From Pontederia crassipes (lineage: Eukaryota; Streptophyta; Magnoliopsida; Commelinales; Pontederiaceae): 64,000 nt of DNA. Position 1 is the first letter of the stretch, and each line of letters opens with the position of its first letter. Of this stretch, positions 10,321-21,983 are shown in pieces. Position numbers and translations under genes: made by a program. Under the pieces are notes generated by a model, which had not been told where the DNA came from, did not search any database, and saw only the letters and a program-made list of their open reading frames with translations. The stretch covers positions 6,448,001 through 6,512,000 of the forward strand of contig CM060187.1 of NCBI GenBank assembly GCA_030549335.1, written 5' to 3'.

Positions 10321-13300
10321 AGCCCGTGTGGTTCGGATTATATTTTTTCTCTGTTTGAGTCGGGTTTTGAACCCGTTTAGGAGAGGCTTATTTATAGCTT
10401 ATTTTCAGATGTAATTTGTGTGGTGGCTGTAAACCTAAACGATATAGTGGAATCTCTTTGCAGGACGTAGCGCTAGTCTCAAGGGTGAACCTGGGTAATT
10501 TGTGTGCCTCCTTTATTTTTCTGCAATCTCTTTGCGATCTTCTTTTCCTGTTCTCGAATTTTCCCATCAAATTTGGTATATGATTCGTTTCCCAGCACCT
10601 TGGCGAATTAACATACATGACAATTGCATCTGATTTTGTTCTGATTACCAAGAATTATATAGATGCATATATGATCGTAATCCTACCTGTATAGCAACAG
10701 ATGACTAAGTTATGACCACCAGTTAACTTGTGGCCATAATTGTTGACGTAAGGATTTCAAATTTATGTTTTGAAACATAGCACAAAAGAATGATTCTTTG
10801 CTCAGTACTTATGATTCTGCAGTTTGGTGTGGTGGTGCCCATTTTTTTCTACTGTGTTAGTTGCTTCTTGTTACAGATACATTATTCTGTCTCCTATTCA
10901 TTTCAGTTGTAAATGAACTTTTTTGTAGCAGAATAATTCTGTAATCATAATGGTAAAAGTGATTTTTTGTTGCAGCTTCTGAAGTTTCAGAAATCTGTAA
11001 CTGCACCTGAAGCTGACAGTGAACTAAAATTGGCAGGCATGTGTTAAGTCGAAACAACTTGGTTGATGGATCATTTTCAGGGCATTTAGATGCCAATGCA
11101 ATAAGGTATTTTAGCACATAACGTTCACAAATGATGCAGCAGAGCAGATGATGATATTTTTACAGATTTGATGCGCTGCAACATTCTGTCTGATGGCTAA
11201 ACAATGATCAGCAAAAGATTGCATTAGAAATACAGTCAACATTGCAAAATGAAATGACGCAGTTCGAAAAGGACTCGTTTGGCTAATGGGAACCTGCTAG
11301 ATGTCCCTTTCAGTTTAAAGGGATTAACATGTAGCAACCAGCTTGAAAAAAATTGTGGTCATCCTCTGAACAGCAATATTGGCATCTTCAAAAAGATTAT
11401 AGTTAGGAATAGCATAAAATTTGCAATATATTCCACCTCTTAATGGCACATTAGAGATGCACAATCTAATATATGATACCCACAAAATCTGTTGCATTGA
11501 AACCAAGGACTCGTCTTCAACTCTTCTAACACATTTTATTACTTAAAAGACAATCTTTTAATTAATCAGAAGAAAAAAAGATAGAATTCTTTCTGTCAAA
11601 CCTTACAGATGAATTGTTAAAAAACTATGAGATAAATTAAACTGATTGTAAACCATACAACTTGCAAAGAAAAGATTGAACAACCAAAGGATTTCCTTCC
11701 AAACTTATGTCATATCTTTTCTCGTACTTGTAATCTACTATTTATATTACAAAGAGATATGGATATATGATATATCAAATTTAACCTTCGAAGTAGCATT
11801 ACTGTGGTATGTAATAGAAAATTATCAAAAAGACCTGAAGAAGTGGAAGCAGAAGCAAAAGGGGAATCACTGATTCTAAGAGTTCAGCACTTGGAGTAAT
11901 TCTCATGCTCACGACTCCATTCAAACTTGGACACCAAAATTTTCTTTTGTTACTGGTATGTTTTTCCTCTTGTCAATTAAGACTATATATAACAAAAGAA
12001 CTTTCATGGTTTCACTCAAAAGAAATCACTTTGAGTTTGTACTTATCAATTATTTGAATTCAAATACTTAAGTCCCTATTACAGGTGGATTAATTGAAAT
12101 TAATTAGAACAACGACAAAAAACAACCTGCCCACATCACTCCTTTAATCCATGTCATGTAATGCATCTGTGCAGCTCTGAACCAGCTTCATTTGCTGATT
12201 GTAACAATGGATGTTTCGCAGTTCTCAAAATTCTGTTAATTCAAGTTGTGCAGATAATATGATAAAAATGCGAGCTAGAGATGAACTTTGAAGAATAGCT
12301 TAACCAAACTATTTGCACTTCAAGTACTCCTGGCAAAGGCATACGTGACGAACTAAAAACAGGGAGCTTTTATGTAAGCAGAGACATGTGGCAGTGGCAC
12401 ATGAAAAGGAACAGAAGACAGAATTATTCTCCCAGCAGGGCATATATTTCCTTCACCGTTCCCTTTTTTCACAGAGAAGATTGATGCAGAATTTCAAGCT
12501 GCTGTGGACATTATAACTTACTTATGTTGCAGAATGAAATAAAGAAACTTTTGAAAGAATAACTTGGTTGTGATTCGTGCATGTGTTCCTCTTCTGCTTA
12601 TGGTCTCAAAGCTTAACACATGTCATGTCATGTCATCCATAGTTGAATCGGAACCTATATACCAACCACCAACATGCCGCTTAAAGTGCCTGTTTCCATC
12701 AATTATTCCGACTAACTTCGCATCAAAAACAAGATATCAGTATGGAGATCTTTTTTTCCCATGGACGAGTGGCTAAGTTTCAATGATTCGGTGCATCACC
12801 GATTTGTAAGAAATAAACAGGTACAAAAGTTGAATGTGTTCAACAAATAAAAGCGTGCGTAATGCACTGTGCCGTGAGACTAGGGATAATCCTTATCATA
12901 TCCACATGAAACTGATGCCATATTTCTCTGATCATCCTATCATGATCCAAGAAACTTTGACGTACCACATGGTTTGATTAGTTACTCCCAAGTGAACGCA
13001 GTCTTCACAGCTCCAATTTCAAGGATCAACATTTACAATAAGATAATATACATACAACATTTAGATAGTGCAAGTTCTAAATGTGAAAGTTCTTAAAAGT
13101 GCATCAAAAAATAATCCCTTTAAGAGAGAAAAAAAATATTTTTAAATAGTGCAAGTTCTTTTTCATGCGTGTGCTTGAATATTGATGCCAAGTTTTCAAC
13201 ATAACATATATTGCAACTGTACTAGACAATAAGTTTGCCCATGTATTGTTGTTTTGTATGCAATCTTTAAAAGTGTTGAAACAATGAAAAAAGAAAGAAA

Positions 13301-13639
13301 GATAGTATGTAATATTTTCTTTTCTATGTATGATATAAAGTTTGAATCGATACACACAACACAATGTGCTTTGTGCAAGCAAGCAAAGGCTTCCTTCGTC
13401 AGTGCACAAAGCGAGAAAGGCTCAAGAGAACATCTATCATCAAAGGACAAACATGTCATCCTGTGCTGGGAACCAATCTCATATATCATCCATCGTCATC
13501 TGCTGCAAAGCAGAGTTGCGAAGTCGAAAGAAAACTGTCGCTACAGGGGGAATCATCAACATCCAACAAGTCATAAAAAAACGACTTGTTGAAGTTGGAG
13601 GAGGCACCGCCATCTCTTGCAGACCATTCCCTGCGTGGT
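10321..13639. other. Intergenic DNA with no recognised gene
   Basis: I looked on both strands for conserved coding, RNA genes and LTR ends and found none I can support. The open frames of 60-120 residues here have compositions expected of chance (Lys, Asn, Ile, His rich) and overlap on opposite strands. Confidence 0.5.
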
Positions 13640-14092
13640 TCACCAATGCGGGAGGAAACCGACAACGTCTTTTATCAACTCTTCCATATTACATGAATTG
13701 AGGATTTCTGATACTTCATCGTCAGACGTCATGCCTACTTCTAGGTCTAACTCAAGTTTGGTTGTATCAGTTGCCTCATTGCACATCATTATGTGAGGAC
13801 TCACGGTGCTTTTCATTTGACCATCCAAGAATATAACTTCACTATTACACATTCCCATGTTATCTGCCGGCATGTCCAGACTGTATGGGATGATTTGGTG
13901 ATTGAGTTTTGTTGCTCGAACTCCGAAGTTTTCTGATGCGCTGCTACTTCCGCAGTTGCTTGTTGAATTAGGCGACAGTGGTGTTACTTCATACGGGATG
14001 ATGTCTCTTATGACATCTAGCTGATCATCGTTCGCAATCGAAGTTTCCGGGACTGCGCATTGCTTGATATGGCACCATCGAATTGTCAACAT
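13640..14092 (-). pseudogene. Frame-shifted C-terminal tail of the MADS-box gene
   Basis: An open frame that starts inside the last 70 bp of the MADS gene, in another frame, and runs 150 codons to a stop at 13,640. It repeats the theme of the upstream gene's end: DDQLDVIRDIIPYEV here resembles NDQLDMISYVDNSMVPY there. That suggests the two frames were once one longer C-terminal region made of repeated short modules. A single-base frameshift or an unrecognised intron would join them; a sequencing error is also possible. Its composition (acidic, Ser and Thr rich) suits a MADS C-terminus. It has no start of its own that I trust. Confidence 0.55.
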
Positions 14093-14651
14093 AACTTATC
14101 ATATCCAGCTGATCATTGAGTGGGAAGATTTGTCTGATGCTGGCTGAATTCGACACATTTGATCCATACCACTCGATTTCATGGCCATGAAGAAGACCCT
14201 TCTGATCATGAAGGAACTTGATCTTATCCTTTATCATATGCGAAGCTCGATCGAGCGACTTATAGAGCGATGTAACTTCTAGCAGCGTCACCTTCGCGAG
14301 CTGATCATCTCGTAGCAATGCAACTGAAACAGAACTCGCCCGCAAGCTTGATCTTGACTCTTCTTCATTTGCAACCTGCAACAAGTCATTGGACGATCCA
14401 CGACGATGCCTTCTCCTCTTGCCCAAGTCACCACTCGTGAACTCTGAGATCAGAGCGCAGACTTCTTCTTGGTCTTTAGGCCAAGTGCATGTTGTTCCCG
14501 TCGGCCCAAAGCTGATCAGCAGCGCAGGAGTGTCGCAGAGAGTGGCGAGCTCACGAGTCTTGTTCTTTAGCCCTTGCGCCCTGCCCTTGTACGTCGCCTT
14601 GAGTTTCTCACAATCTTCTAGGGGCGCCAACGCCACTTTGCGACCAACCAT
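14025..14651 (-). CDS. Type I (M-type, M-beta-like) MADS-box protein
   Basis: Nuclear DNA-binding protein; M-type MADS factors act mainly in female gametophyte and endosperm in studied plants. The 208-residue frame starts with the MADS domain (residues 1 to about 60): MVGRKVALAPLEDCEKL, KATYKGRAQGLKNKTREL, then ATLCDTPALLISFGP, followed by TWPKDQEEVCALISEF. The TLCD...WP pattern and the absence of a K-box point to type I, with closest resemblance to the M-beta group. The basic patch KRRRHRR near residues 79-85 could serve nuclear import. It is intronless, as usual for type I. Some normally basic positions of the recognition helix are altered (Gln and Asn replace usual residues), so DNA binding may be weakened. 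The C-terminus may be truncated by a frameshift (see 13,640-14,092). The ATG lies in TTACATCATGG, an acceptable context. Confidence 0.85.
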   Translation of the reverse strand: MVGRKVALAPLEDCEKLKATYKGRAQGLKNKTRELATLCDTPALLISFGPTGTTCTWPKDQEEVCALISEFTSGDLGKRRRHRRGSSNDLLQVANEEESRSSLRASSVSVALLRDDQLAKVTLLEVTSLYKSLDRASHMIKDKIKFLHDQKGLLHGHEIEWYGSNVSNSASIRQIFPLNDQLDMISYVDNSMVPYQAMRSPGNFDCER

Positions 14652-15998
14652 GATGTAACGGAAGAAAACTGAACGAAGAATAAAATTTTGAACCGATTAT
14701 TAAGATCAAACTAAATGAAATCAAAGAGACTCAAAGTACCATATTGCAACTTAGAATGTGTGATTGCACTGCCAATTTTTCTCTCTCTCATTCCATCTTG
14801 ATCTAAGACTCACTCATAATCCAACTTCATTCCATCTATATCCAGGACAAAATTTTGAGTGGGTTCATTAACAAGACAAAAGTTGGTGTTCGAGTTATAA
14901 AATAATTAATAAATTTGTATATTATAGTTAAAGTTTATTGATGATATAAAAATATTGTTTCTAAATTATAGCTATAACAAGATAAGCAAAAAATTGTATC
15001 TTTTGTAATGCTATATTTTAATCAATTATAAGAAAATAAATTATAATTAAGAATAACAAAACAAATAGATAAAAATATTAATATAAAAAAATATTTTGTA
15101 CCTGGATAATTGAAAGGAGAAGCCAAGATATCAAATTTTTAATATTTTCTGTGGTTGGCACGACCTTATACATGAAGTGTAGTGCAAATTACAATTCAAA
15201 AAAGACTACAACTCAAAAAAAAAAAGGTTTTAAAAAAACAAACGGAATCGAACTTGTCAACTATAGATACTCTGCAAGCATTGGGCCACTCTATTGGTTT
15301 TATGGTACATACTCCATAAAAAAATATGCAACTTGGTATGTTTGGTAGTTAAATATTAAGAATTATATTATATAGTTTTTCAGATTAAATAAGATCTTAA
15401 TTCCTCTTAAGTTAAGTTAAACATAGCAAAATGTACTAATATCTATTTTTATTTTATTTTATTTTATTAGTTAATAATTATAATGTTATGATGCAATATT
15501 CTCCTGCTTCTATGTTCAGTATATGTAAGGCACATACATCTTGCAACATAATTTTTTTTTTAATGCAAGGACCCGAATCCTTCCAGTCACCCAAGTAAGA
15601 GATGAGTTACTATAAATATTTCGTGATCAAATAAATGAAAATAAATTAAAGATTGTGGGTCCATTTGAAAAGAATGAACGCGTATACAACAAATTGGTGA
15701 GGAGCTCTAAATGCACCTTACGTAACATTATCATATATACTTTTTTTATGTCGGCCAAGAACGGAGATCTTCAGTGTTAGGAGTTCCTAGCGTCCAATTA
15801 ATTTATAGTGGAGAAGATGAAATAGTAATGATTATATTTTTTATTTAAGGTGATGATTTCAAGACTTGAATCCGGAACTACTAACACCCGTTCAGCGCTT
15901 GAGACTCAACCCTTCTATCGATCGATCATGAGCAAAATATAGGAACCTATGGTTTAATCAGAACGTAAGCCAAATATGTCAAAATTACAATGATATGA
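14652..15998. other. Upstream region of the MADS gene and AT-rich intergenic DNA
   Basis: It presumably contains the MADS promoter near its left edge (minus strand). Nothing else is recognisable; the stretch is AT-rich with simple A and T runs (for example 15,216-15,225 and 15,552-15,561). Confidence 0.4.
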
Positions 15999-16599
15999 TG
16001 TAACGGATCCTATTTCCATAGAAGGAAAAATGATCAAATTTTCACAATTAATAGTAATTAAGAAAAGAATTTCCGAATTTGATTCAAACTAAAAAAAAGG
16101 AAACTCGAACGGTCGAAACGGCCGACAGGGGAGGTGAATCGTCCCCTGATTGCGCCACGATCGGCCGACCTTCCGACCGGCCGATCCTATAAAGGTGGGA
16201 CGCGAGGGCGACCTCGCGCCTCGTTGAACATCAGCCGACCGCCGCCCCTCCGTCTTCTTCCTCTTCCTCCGTCTCTTCAACGACCGGCGACCGACGCTCG
16301 GACAGCGGACGAAGCAGAGCATGTGCAACGAACGACGACCCTCCGACGCGTGGCGACTCTTCCTCGATGTGCACAAGGGTAAGGCGAGCCTCCCTGTCAG
16401 CCGCGAACGTCCGGCAGGCAATCGAATCGACGACGACCGACGAACCCAAAAATCGACAAACAGAGGTACTCTAGCGTTTTCATCCCATAGACGACGAATT
16501 AAGGATTATTTGATGTGTAAAATTGATCCATTATGATCCTGAAGTAGTTAGCAATATTTTTTGTATTTTGATCATCACCGTTGGATGGCAGGAGGACCG

Positions 16600-17165
16600 T
16601 CGGAAACGGAGAAGAAGTCCGACGACCCTATTTTATCGCGGGGACCGATCGACCGATCTGCGCGAGGAACTCACCGGAGTTCAGTCGATTGGTCGACCGG
16701 CCACACCAAGGCGGTCGACCGATCCATCTATCAATAGATAGATTTAATATCGTGATCGACCGACCCATTTTCCCGAAAGGTCGATCGATCCGATGCGCAA
16801 GAGTTCTGTCGATCGGTCGACTGGCCACACCAAGGCGGTCGACCGATTCATCTATCAACAGACAGATTTATTATCGTGATCGGCCGACCGATTTCCTAAA
16901 AGGTCGACCGAACTGATGTACACTGCGCATCCACACAATCTTACGACCGATCGACCGATCATCAGGACGGTCGACCGATCTAGAGTAGTCAGTCAACTGG
17001 CCCTTTGCTAGTGGTCGACCGATCCACAAACAATCAACAGAGAATAAGGGTTGACCGATTCAAGAGAACCGGTCGACCAGTGTTAAGGAACAGTCGACCG
17101 GTTTAGGTAGCAGTCGACTGGTCCGGTCGAACCAGTCGGTTCGAATCGTCCAGTTCAGTCAGACC
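16600..17165. repeat. GGTCGACCG-rich repeat region with 124-bp tandem units
   Basis: Words such as GGTCGACCGAT and GTCGATCGGTCGAC recur about every 20-40 bp. Two longer units are clear: GGCCACACCAAGGCGGTCGA begins at 16,699 and again at 16,823, each followed by CATCTATCAA and TATCGTGATC blocks. The whole region is inside the LTR. Similar words occur in the copia LTRs at 40,730-41,030 and 60,660-60,890. Confidence 0.8.
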
Positions 17166-17464
17166 CATCGGTCTGAACCAACCAGTTCAGCCCACTCAAA
17201 GATACAAAGAGACATAGAATAAAGTTTGATATTGACATCATCTGAATCAGATTCTGACCCGATTTGAGTCCAACTCATAAATTATAATCGGAGACTCTAA
17301 CCAGTTCACCTATACTGGCCGAGCTCTATTGTACAGAGATTAACACCCATCTTGGTTCTGATGCATAGATTACATGATAAGCAAAGATAAGTAAAGTAAA
17401 GATAAAGACACTGAATTGTTATGTGCCACCCCATTGTATGGAAAAAGGATTACAATATGGTATA

Positions 17465-17740
17465 GAGAGGGGCAGGTAGTTAGCTGAGGAGACATCGAAT
17501 CTATTGATATTCAATGACCACTGTTCCCGAGACTTCAGGTTCTCTCCCACCTGTGTCTCGAATGAAGGGTGATGCATTGGTCACACTCCTTCCTCCAGAG
17601 AACATAGTATTGAGCCAGAGGGATAGGTAGCTAATTGAGGAGACAATGAACCTACAGGTTCTTAAATGACCACTGTTCCTAGGGTGCAGGTCCTCTCCCA
17701 CCTGCATTCCTAATTGGGTGACGCGTTGTCGCACCCATTT
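17465..17740. repeat. Tandem repeat of about 151 bp inside the LTR
   Basis: Two units carry AGGTAG...TGAGGAGACA, ATGACCACTGTTCC, CAGGT..TCTCTCCCACCTG and a GTGA(T/C)GC(A/G)TTG block. The copies differ at many places, so the duplication is old. Confidence 0.75.
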
Positions 17741-18079
17741 TTCCTTTTGGACTCACTGGCTTTACAGATATAGAGGCACCTCTAACATCCCAATCTAATA
17801 AAGTCGAGCTCACATAGGATAACTAACTTTAAGGATATAATAGTAATGTAAAAGACGTAGTGCAACTCAAAGCAAATGCAAAGTAAAGTATTGTATAGTA
17901 TGGTATGGAATATGGTATAGCAAAGCATGGAATACGGTATGGTAAAGATAATGCAGAGTAAAGATAAAGTATAGCCATAGTAAAGAACAAAGCACAAATA
18001 TTGATATTGTTACGGAATGATGTATTGATCCATCATGGTTAATGCATAGAAATCAGAGTACAATATTGATCATCATTGA

Positions 18080-18080
<1 letters not shown>

Positions 18081-18148
<68 letters not shown>
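18081..18148. repeat. (ATT)n microsatellite
   Basis: A pure trinucleotide run of 68 bp, about 22 units, inside the long LTR. The poly-isoleucine frame it produces is an artefact. Confidence 0.97.
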
Positions 18149-18631
18149 CATTGATCCTTATTTCATCGTCTATTTACTATTGTACTGGACTTTTTGCTCA
18201 CGGGTATTCGATTCCCTTGCAATGAGATTTTGTAGGTGAGAATGCTAATTGACGAGGTGTTAGAGGCACAGAGCTTGGATGACGCTGCACGTGACGTATT
18301 CTATTGCTACAAGTCTTTTTAATTTGCATCACGTATCAGCATGTCCGCTTCTATTGAAAAATATCATGATTTTCCGCATATCGAACCTTTCTTCTGTTGA
18401 ACTTGTTAACTTGTGATTTTTTTCCCATTTTGCTTATCGACTGCATTAACTATCAATATCTCTTGGTATTCCAACGCTTGAACTTCTGCAATAAAGACTT
18501 TGATTCCATTATGCCACGTATGTCATTTTGTTGAATGATCATGATCAATAGTGTATTAGGTTGTGTAGCACTCTCGGGGTCAACCTGACTGCCTATGTGG
18601 CAGGAGGAACGATTTTGGGAGCGTTACAGTT

Positions 18632-18643
18632 TGGTATCAGAGC
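18632..18643 (+). other. Primer-binding site, tRNA-Met type
   Basis: TGGTATCAGAGC matches the reverse of the initiator tRNA-Met 3' end, the usual primer of chromoviruses and copia elements. It fixes the right end of the preceding LTR. Confidence 0.85.
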
Positions 18644-18830
18644 CTAAGTTCTTGGCTCCCTCATTGATTATATTAGAGTAGGTGTTCATGCATAATTATT
18701 ATTGTTCATATTGTCTCATAGCTCAAAGTAAAGTCATGTGCAAGCTTCCCAAGCATCTGCAGCTCCACTCCACTAAGTACATTCTCATGTAAAGGATACT
18801 TATATCATTGAGCTAACTTGTTCTCATAGA

Positions 18831-19185
18831 TGCCTCTGCGCCGTATAACGTCCAGAGTGGTACGTGGCGGGAGAAGAGTTTTCTGGGTAGCTGAAGCCAT
18901 CATGCACCCTCTACTGCACTTGCTCAAGAACAAGAGCAGGTGCACGTACCGGTACAAGGTCATGGACGTGGTCGCGGGCGTGGCCGTGGTCGAGCGATTC
19001 CACCACCTCCTGCTCCGGAAGAGCATTCAGACTTGGAAAGTGTGGAGAGTAACAATCCTGTGATGCCTTCTCCGCCAACTGTAACATCTGAAGAAAGGGA
19101 GCGAAGGAGAAAATTGCAGATTTTAGGGGCACGCATCAGCAACCCCATTTGTCTGTCTTCAGATGAGGAAGAAGAAGAGTCCTAA
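18831..19185 (+). pseudogene. Truncated gag of the Tekay-like element
   Basis: The frame opens MPLRRITSRVV, like Tekay gag proteins that begin with a basic MPPRR-type start. It needs a frameshift near 18,900-18,940 to continue in the second frame, where an RG-rich track (GHGRGRGRGRGR) and a Pro-rich stretch are followed by an acidic end DEEEEES and a stop at about 19,183. Capsid, zinc knuckle and pol are absent. Whether this stop is original or created by the junction with the next LTR cannot be told. Confidence 0.55.
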
Positions 19186-19198
19186 CTTTGATACCAAC

Positions 19199-21710
19199 TA
19201 TAACATCCCAAAATTTACCCTAAAAGGTTTGTGAATTTAGGGTAATTTCATGGCATTAGCCTGTTCGCCATACATCAATTAAAATTGGAATATTTAACAA
19301 TTTAGAAAAAATCATAATAAATAAATAAAATTTCATAATCATATCACAACTAATACTTCATAAGACATCAAATGCCTAAAATCTTCATCACATCATTAAC
19401 CTCAATATTCAACTAGAATCATAGCATTTATTTAACCCTAGATATGGGCAACAGTTCATCATGAGTTTGAGTTGCCATCCATCACTTAATCTTGATTATT
19501 TGCATGGATCCAGAGTGTAGGGTTTCCTAATTAGAATATATAATGATCATGCATGCATGATAGCCTATCACATGACACTACATGTGATGTAATTATCATA
19601 ATAACAATATAAATATGTAAACATGCATGTTATGAATTATATTATGATCCTTACATGACATTACATCATGCTTCTCATTAATTGTTAATATAACTTTCTT
19701 GAAACATAATTATTTTTACATTCTTGTTTCACTTTAGAATCATCATCTGCAAGTATCATACAATAGGAATATACATTCAAAACATACATGATATATAATT
19801 TATCCTTTCATTTCACCTTCATGATCATGTAAATTTTAGGAGTTTTTTATAAGTCTTTGATCCTTACTTGTCAACGTCTTTCATACTTTACTTCGACATT
19901 CTTTCGTCCTTCTTTCTATTTTTATTATGTGATGAAGTTTATCTTTCATCTTTATCACATAACCTTATCTTTACTTTCGTTTCATGTCATGTAATATCTT
20001 AGAAACACACATTATAATAGTGAGGGACTTTATTCCTAATCATCTTTAGAAACAAACACACTTTCTAATGAAAAGTATGTAGGACTTTATTTCTCGGGCT
20101 TAAATCCTTTTGAAGTATATTTGTAAAAGTGTAGAACTTTACTTTTACTTTTTTTTGTTATAAGATACTTTAAAGTTAAACTTCACTTTCATATCTTATA
20201 ACATTTTTTTATCTTAATAGTAGTCGAGAATCATATTAACATTATCGCATTGGCTAGCTATACCGCATCATTCGGAACAAGCACATCTTAATAGTGAGGG
20301 ACTTTATTCTAAGAAATACGCACACCATAATAGTGAGAAACTTTATTTTGAGGAATACACATAATTTTTAACGAGGGACTTTGTTCCCTGAGAAGCACAT
20401 ACACAAATGTAGGACTTTACTTCATGGGCTAAGGTCCCCTAAAAGTACATACATGAGTGCATGACTTTGCTTTCCATCATTATTCTGATGAGTGACAATT
20501 ACATTCTTCAACTTTAGGTGCATTATGCTTTGCAATACATCGATTATTTTTCATTTTTTAACATAATTATGGTTGAACATGTATTTCGTGTATCTTGATG
20601 TCATATACAATCATCAATCATCTATACATAACATTCATACTTTGAAAAATATGTTTAATATATCAACGCATTTTCTAGCAGTCACGATCGTGCCTACAAT
20701 TATCAATGGTCATGCCTAGAATTATAAAGGGTCAATCTAGAGTTTTCATGACCGTTCTCATCTTCGTTACACAGCTATGCCCAGAATTATCATGACTGTA
20801 CCCAAAATTGTCAAGGTCATGTCCGACATTGTCCTGACCGTGCTTAATCTTGTCACAATGGCTCCCAATGTTGTCACGGGCATTATAGAGCCAAAAATTG
20901 TCTTTTCATCGTCCTCTCAATCACGGTTGTGACCAAATGATCATGGTCGTGCTTGACCATAGTAGGGCCATGATAGAGGTGTTACGGGCGTTACAGAGCC
21001 TTTTCATCGGTTTGATCTGCCCACTCAGTTACGGTCATTCTACGATTGGCACGACTGTGGAATCTAAATTTCTAATCCAAAAATATCAATTTTTGAAGTG
21101 AAATCAAGGGGAAAACATATGGATCATTTAGAACACTTTTAGAACATAAATCATAGATAGAAAAACATGCTATCAACATCATATTAATTATGAAAATACT
21201 TCTTTTAGGGTTTTCTTCTAAAATTATACAATTCTAGATATAAATCATGAAACAAATGAAACAATAGATCATCTATTAAAACTTATAGATCTAAGAAATG
21301 AATTCATCCAATCCTCAATCACAATTCAATATAAAGACAAAGTGTCCTCAAACTCTCAATCCATTACACACAAATCATTGAGAGAGGAGAGAGAGGAGTT
21401 GGATCTCCTATACATACCTTTATATTTTAGATCTAAAATCTCTTTTCCTAATCATCTTGCATCCTTCTTCATTATCTAGAAACCTCTAGGTCCTCTTGTC
21501 CTTTTTTTTAGAATCTTGATCTTCTCCTCATTGATATTGAAACATAGCCACCATGAAGAATAGGGTGGAGAAGAAAAGAGGGAGGATCAAGAGTTGACGG
21601 CTAAGTTTTAGAGAATTAATAGGGTTGCTAGACCTTGTATATGCTTACATTGGGGTTTTGTAAAAAAAAAAAACTCAATTCTCCTTGGCCCAAAATTTGG
21701 GATTGTTAAA
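19199..21710 (-). mobile_element. Second Tekay-like LTR, opposite orientation
   Basis: On the minus strand the block ends GGGATGTTATA and is followed 2 bp later by a primer-like TGGTATCAAAG (19,196 downward). Its other end, near 21,700-21,710, carries the inverted partner AACAATCCC. A TATA-like box (AAAATATAAAGG on the minus strand, about 21,417-21,428) lies near the start of the LTR, and a CT-rich leader follows. Inside are repeated phrases such as TAGTGAGGGACTTTATTC (20,020-20,390) and ACGACCGTGCC-like words (20,690-21,050). No coding was found. Terminal bases are mutated, so the ends are accurate to a few bp only. Confidence 0.6.
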
Positions 21711-21983
21711 TAAGTGTTAAATATTCCAATAAATAATAAAAAATGAACACGTGATTGATAATCCAAAGCCATCTAATATGACCTAATGAAAAAATTTGTG
21801 TTGGATCAGATTCAATATTTTTTTTTGTTTTAATCTTAGTTCCATTTGATTCAATAAAAATTGCTTCAATTCCATCGACCGAATCTGGAGAAATTGGATT
21901 CATAAAGTTTTATTAATATGTTCTACATCCTCTAAATTGCCATGTTGGTAAGTCTCATAATCCTCGAAATCAAGTCACAGTAC
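21711..21983. other. AT-rich spacer between retrotransposons
   Basis: No gene or repeat recognised. Confidence 0.4.

Larger units (their letters stand above)
15999..18628 (+). mobile_element. Long LTR of a Tekay-like Ty3/gypsy element
   Basis: The block starts TGTAACG and ends CGTTACA, a perfect 7-bp terminal inverted pair, and a tRNA-Met primer site follows 3 bp later. Near its left end a TATA box (CCTATAAAGG, about 16,186-16,195) precedes a GC-rich leader. At 2.63 kb it fits the long LTRs of the Tekay/Del chromoviruses. It contains a GGTCGACCGGT-rich region with a 124-bp tandem repeat (16,699 on), a second tandem repeat at 17,465-17,740 and an (ATT)n run. Internal sequence after it is only about 0.55 kb. 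The lineage is inferred from LTR ends, primer site and gag start. Confidence 0.72.

Noticed and set aside
13104..13701. Six overlapping frames of 70-119 codons
   Set aside because: They lie on both strands with no conserved features. Those after 13,640 are shadows of the MADS tail.
16089..16916. Several overlapping Arg-rich open frames on both strands
   Set aside because: They lie in the GC-rich leader and tandem repeats of a long LTR. Frames on both strands arise from palindromic GGTCGACCG repeats.
18042..18239. Open frame with a long run of isoleucine
   Set aside because: It is the translation of the (ATT)n microsatellite within an LTR, not a protein.
18632..18643. tRNA-like words (TGGTATCAGAGC, TGGCGCTGTTGCCGGGG)
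   Set aside because: These are primer-binding sites next to LTR ends. No cloverleaf can be formed around them, so no tRNA genes.
20020..21050. Regular repeats TAGTGAGGGACTTTATTC and ACGACCGTGCC, considered as a satellite or regulatory array
   Set aside because: They are short, irregularly spaced and confined to the interior of one LTR; internal LTR repeats explain them.
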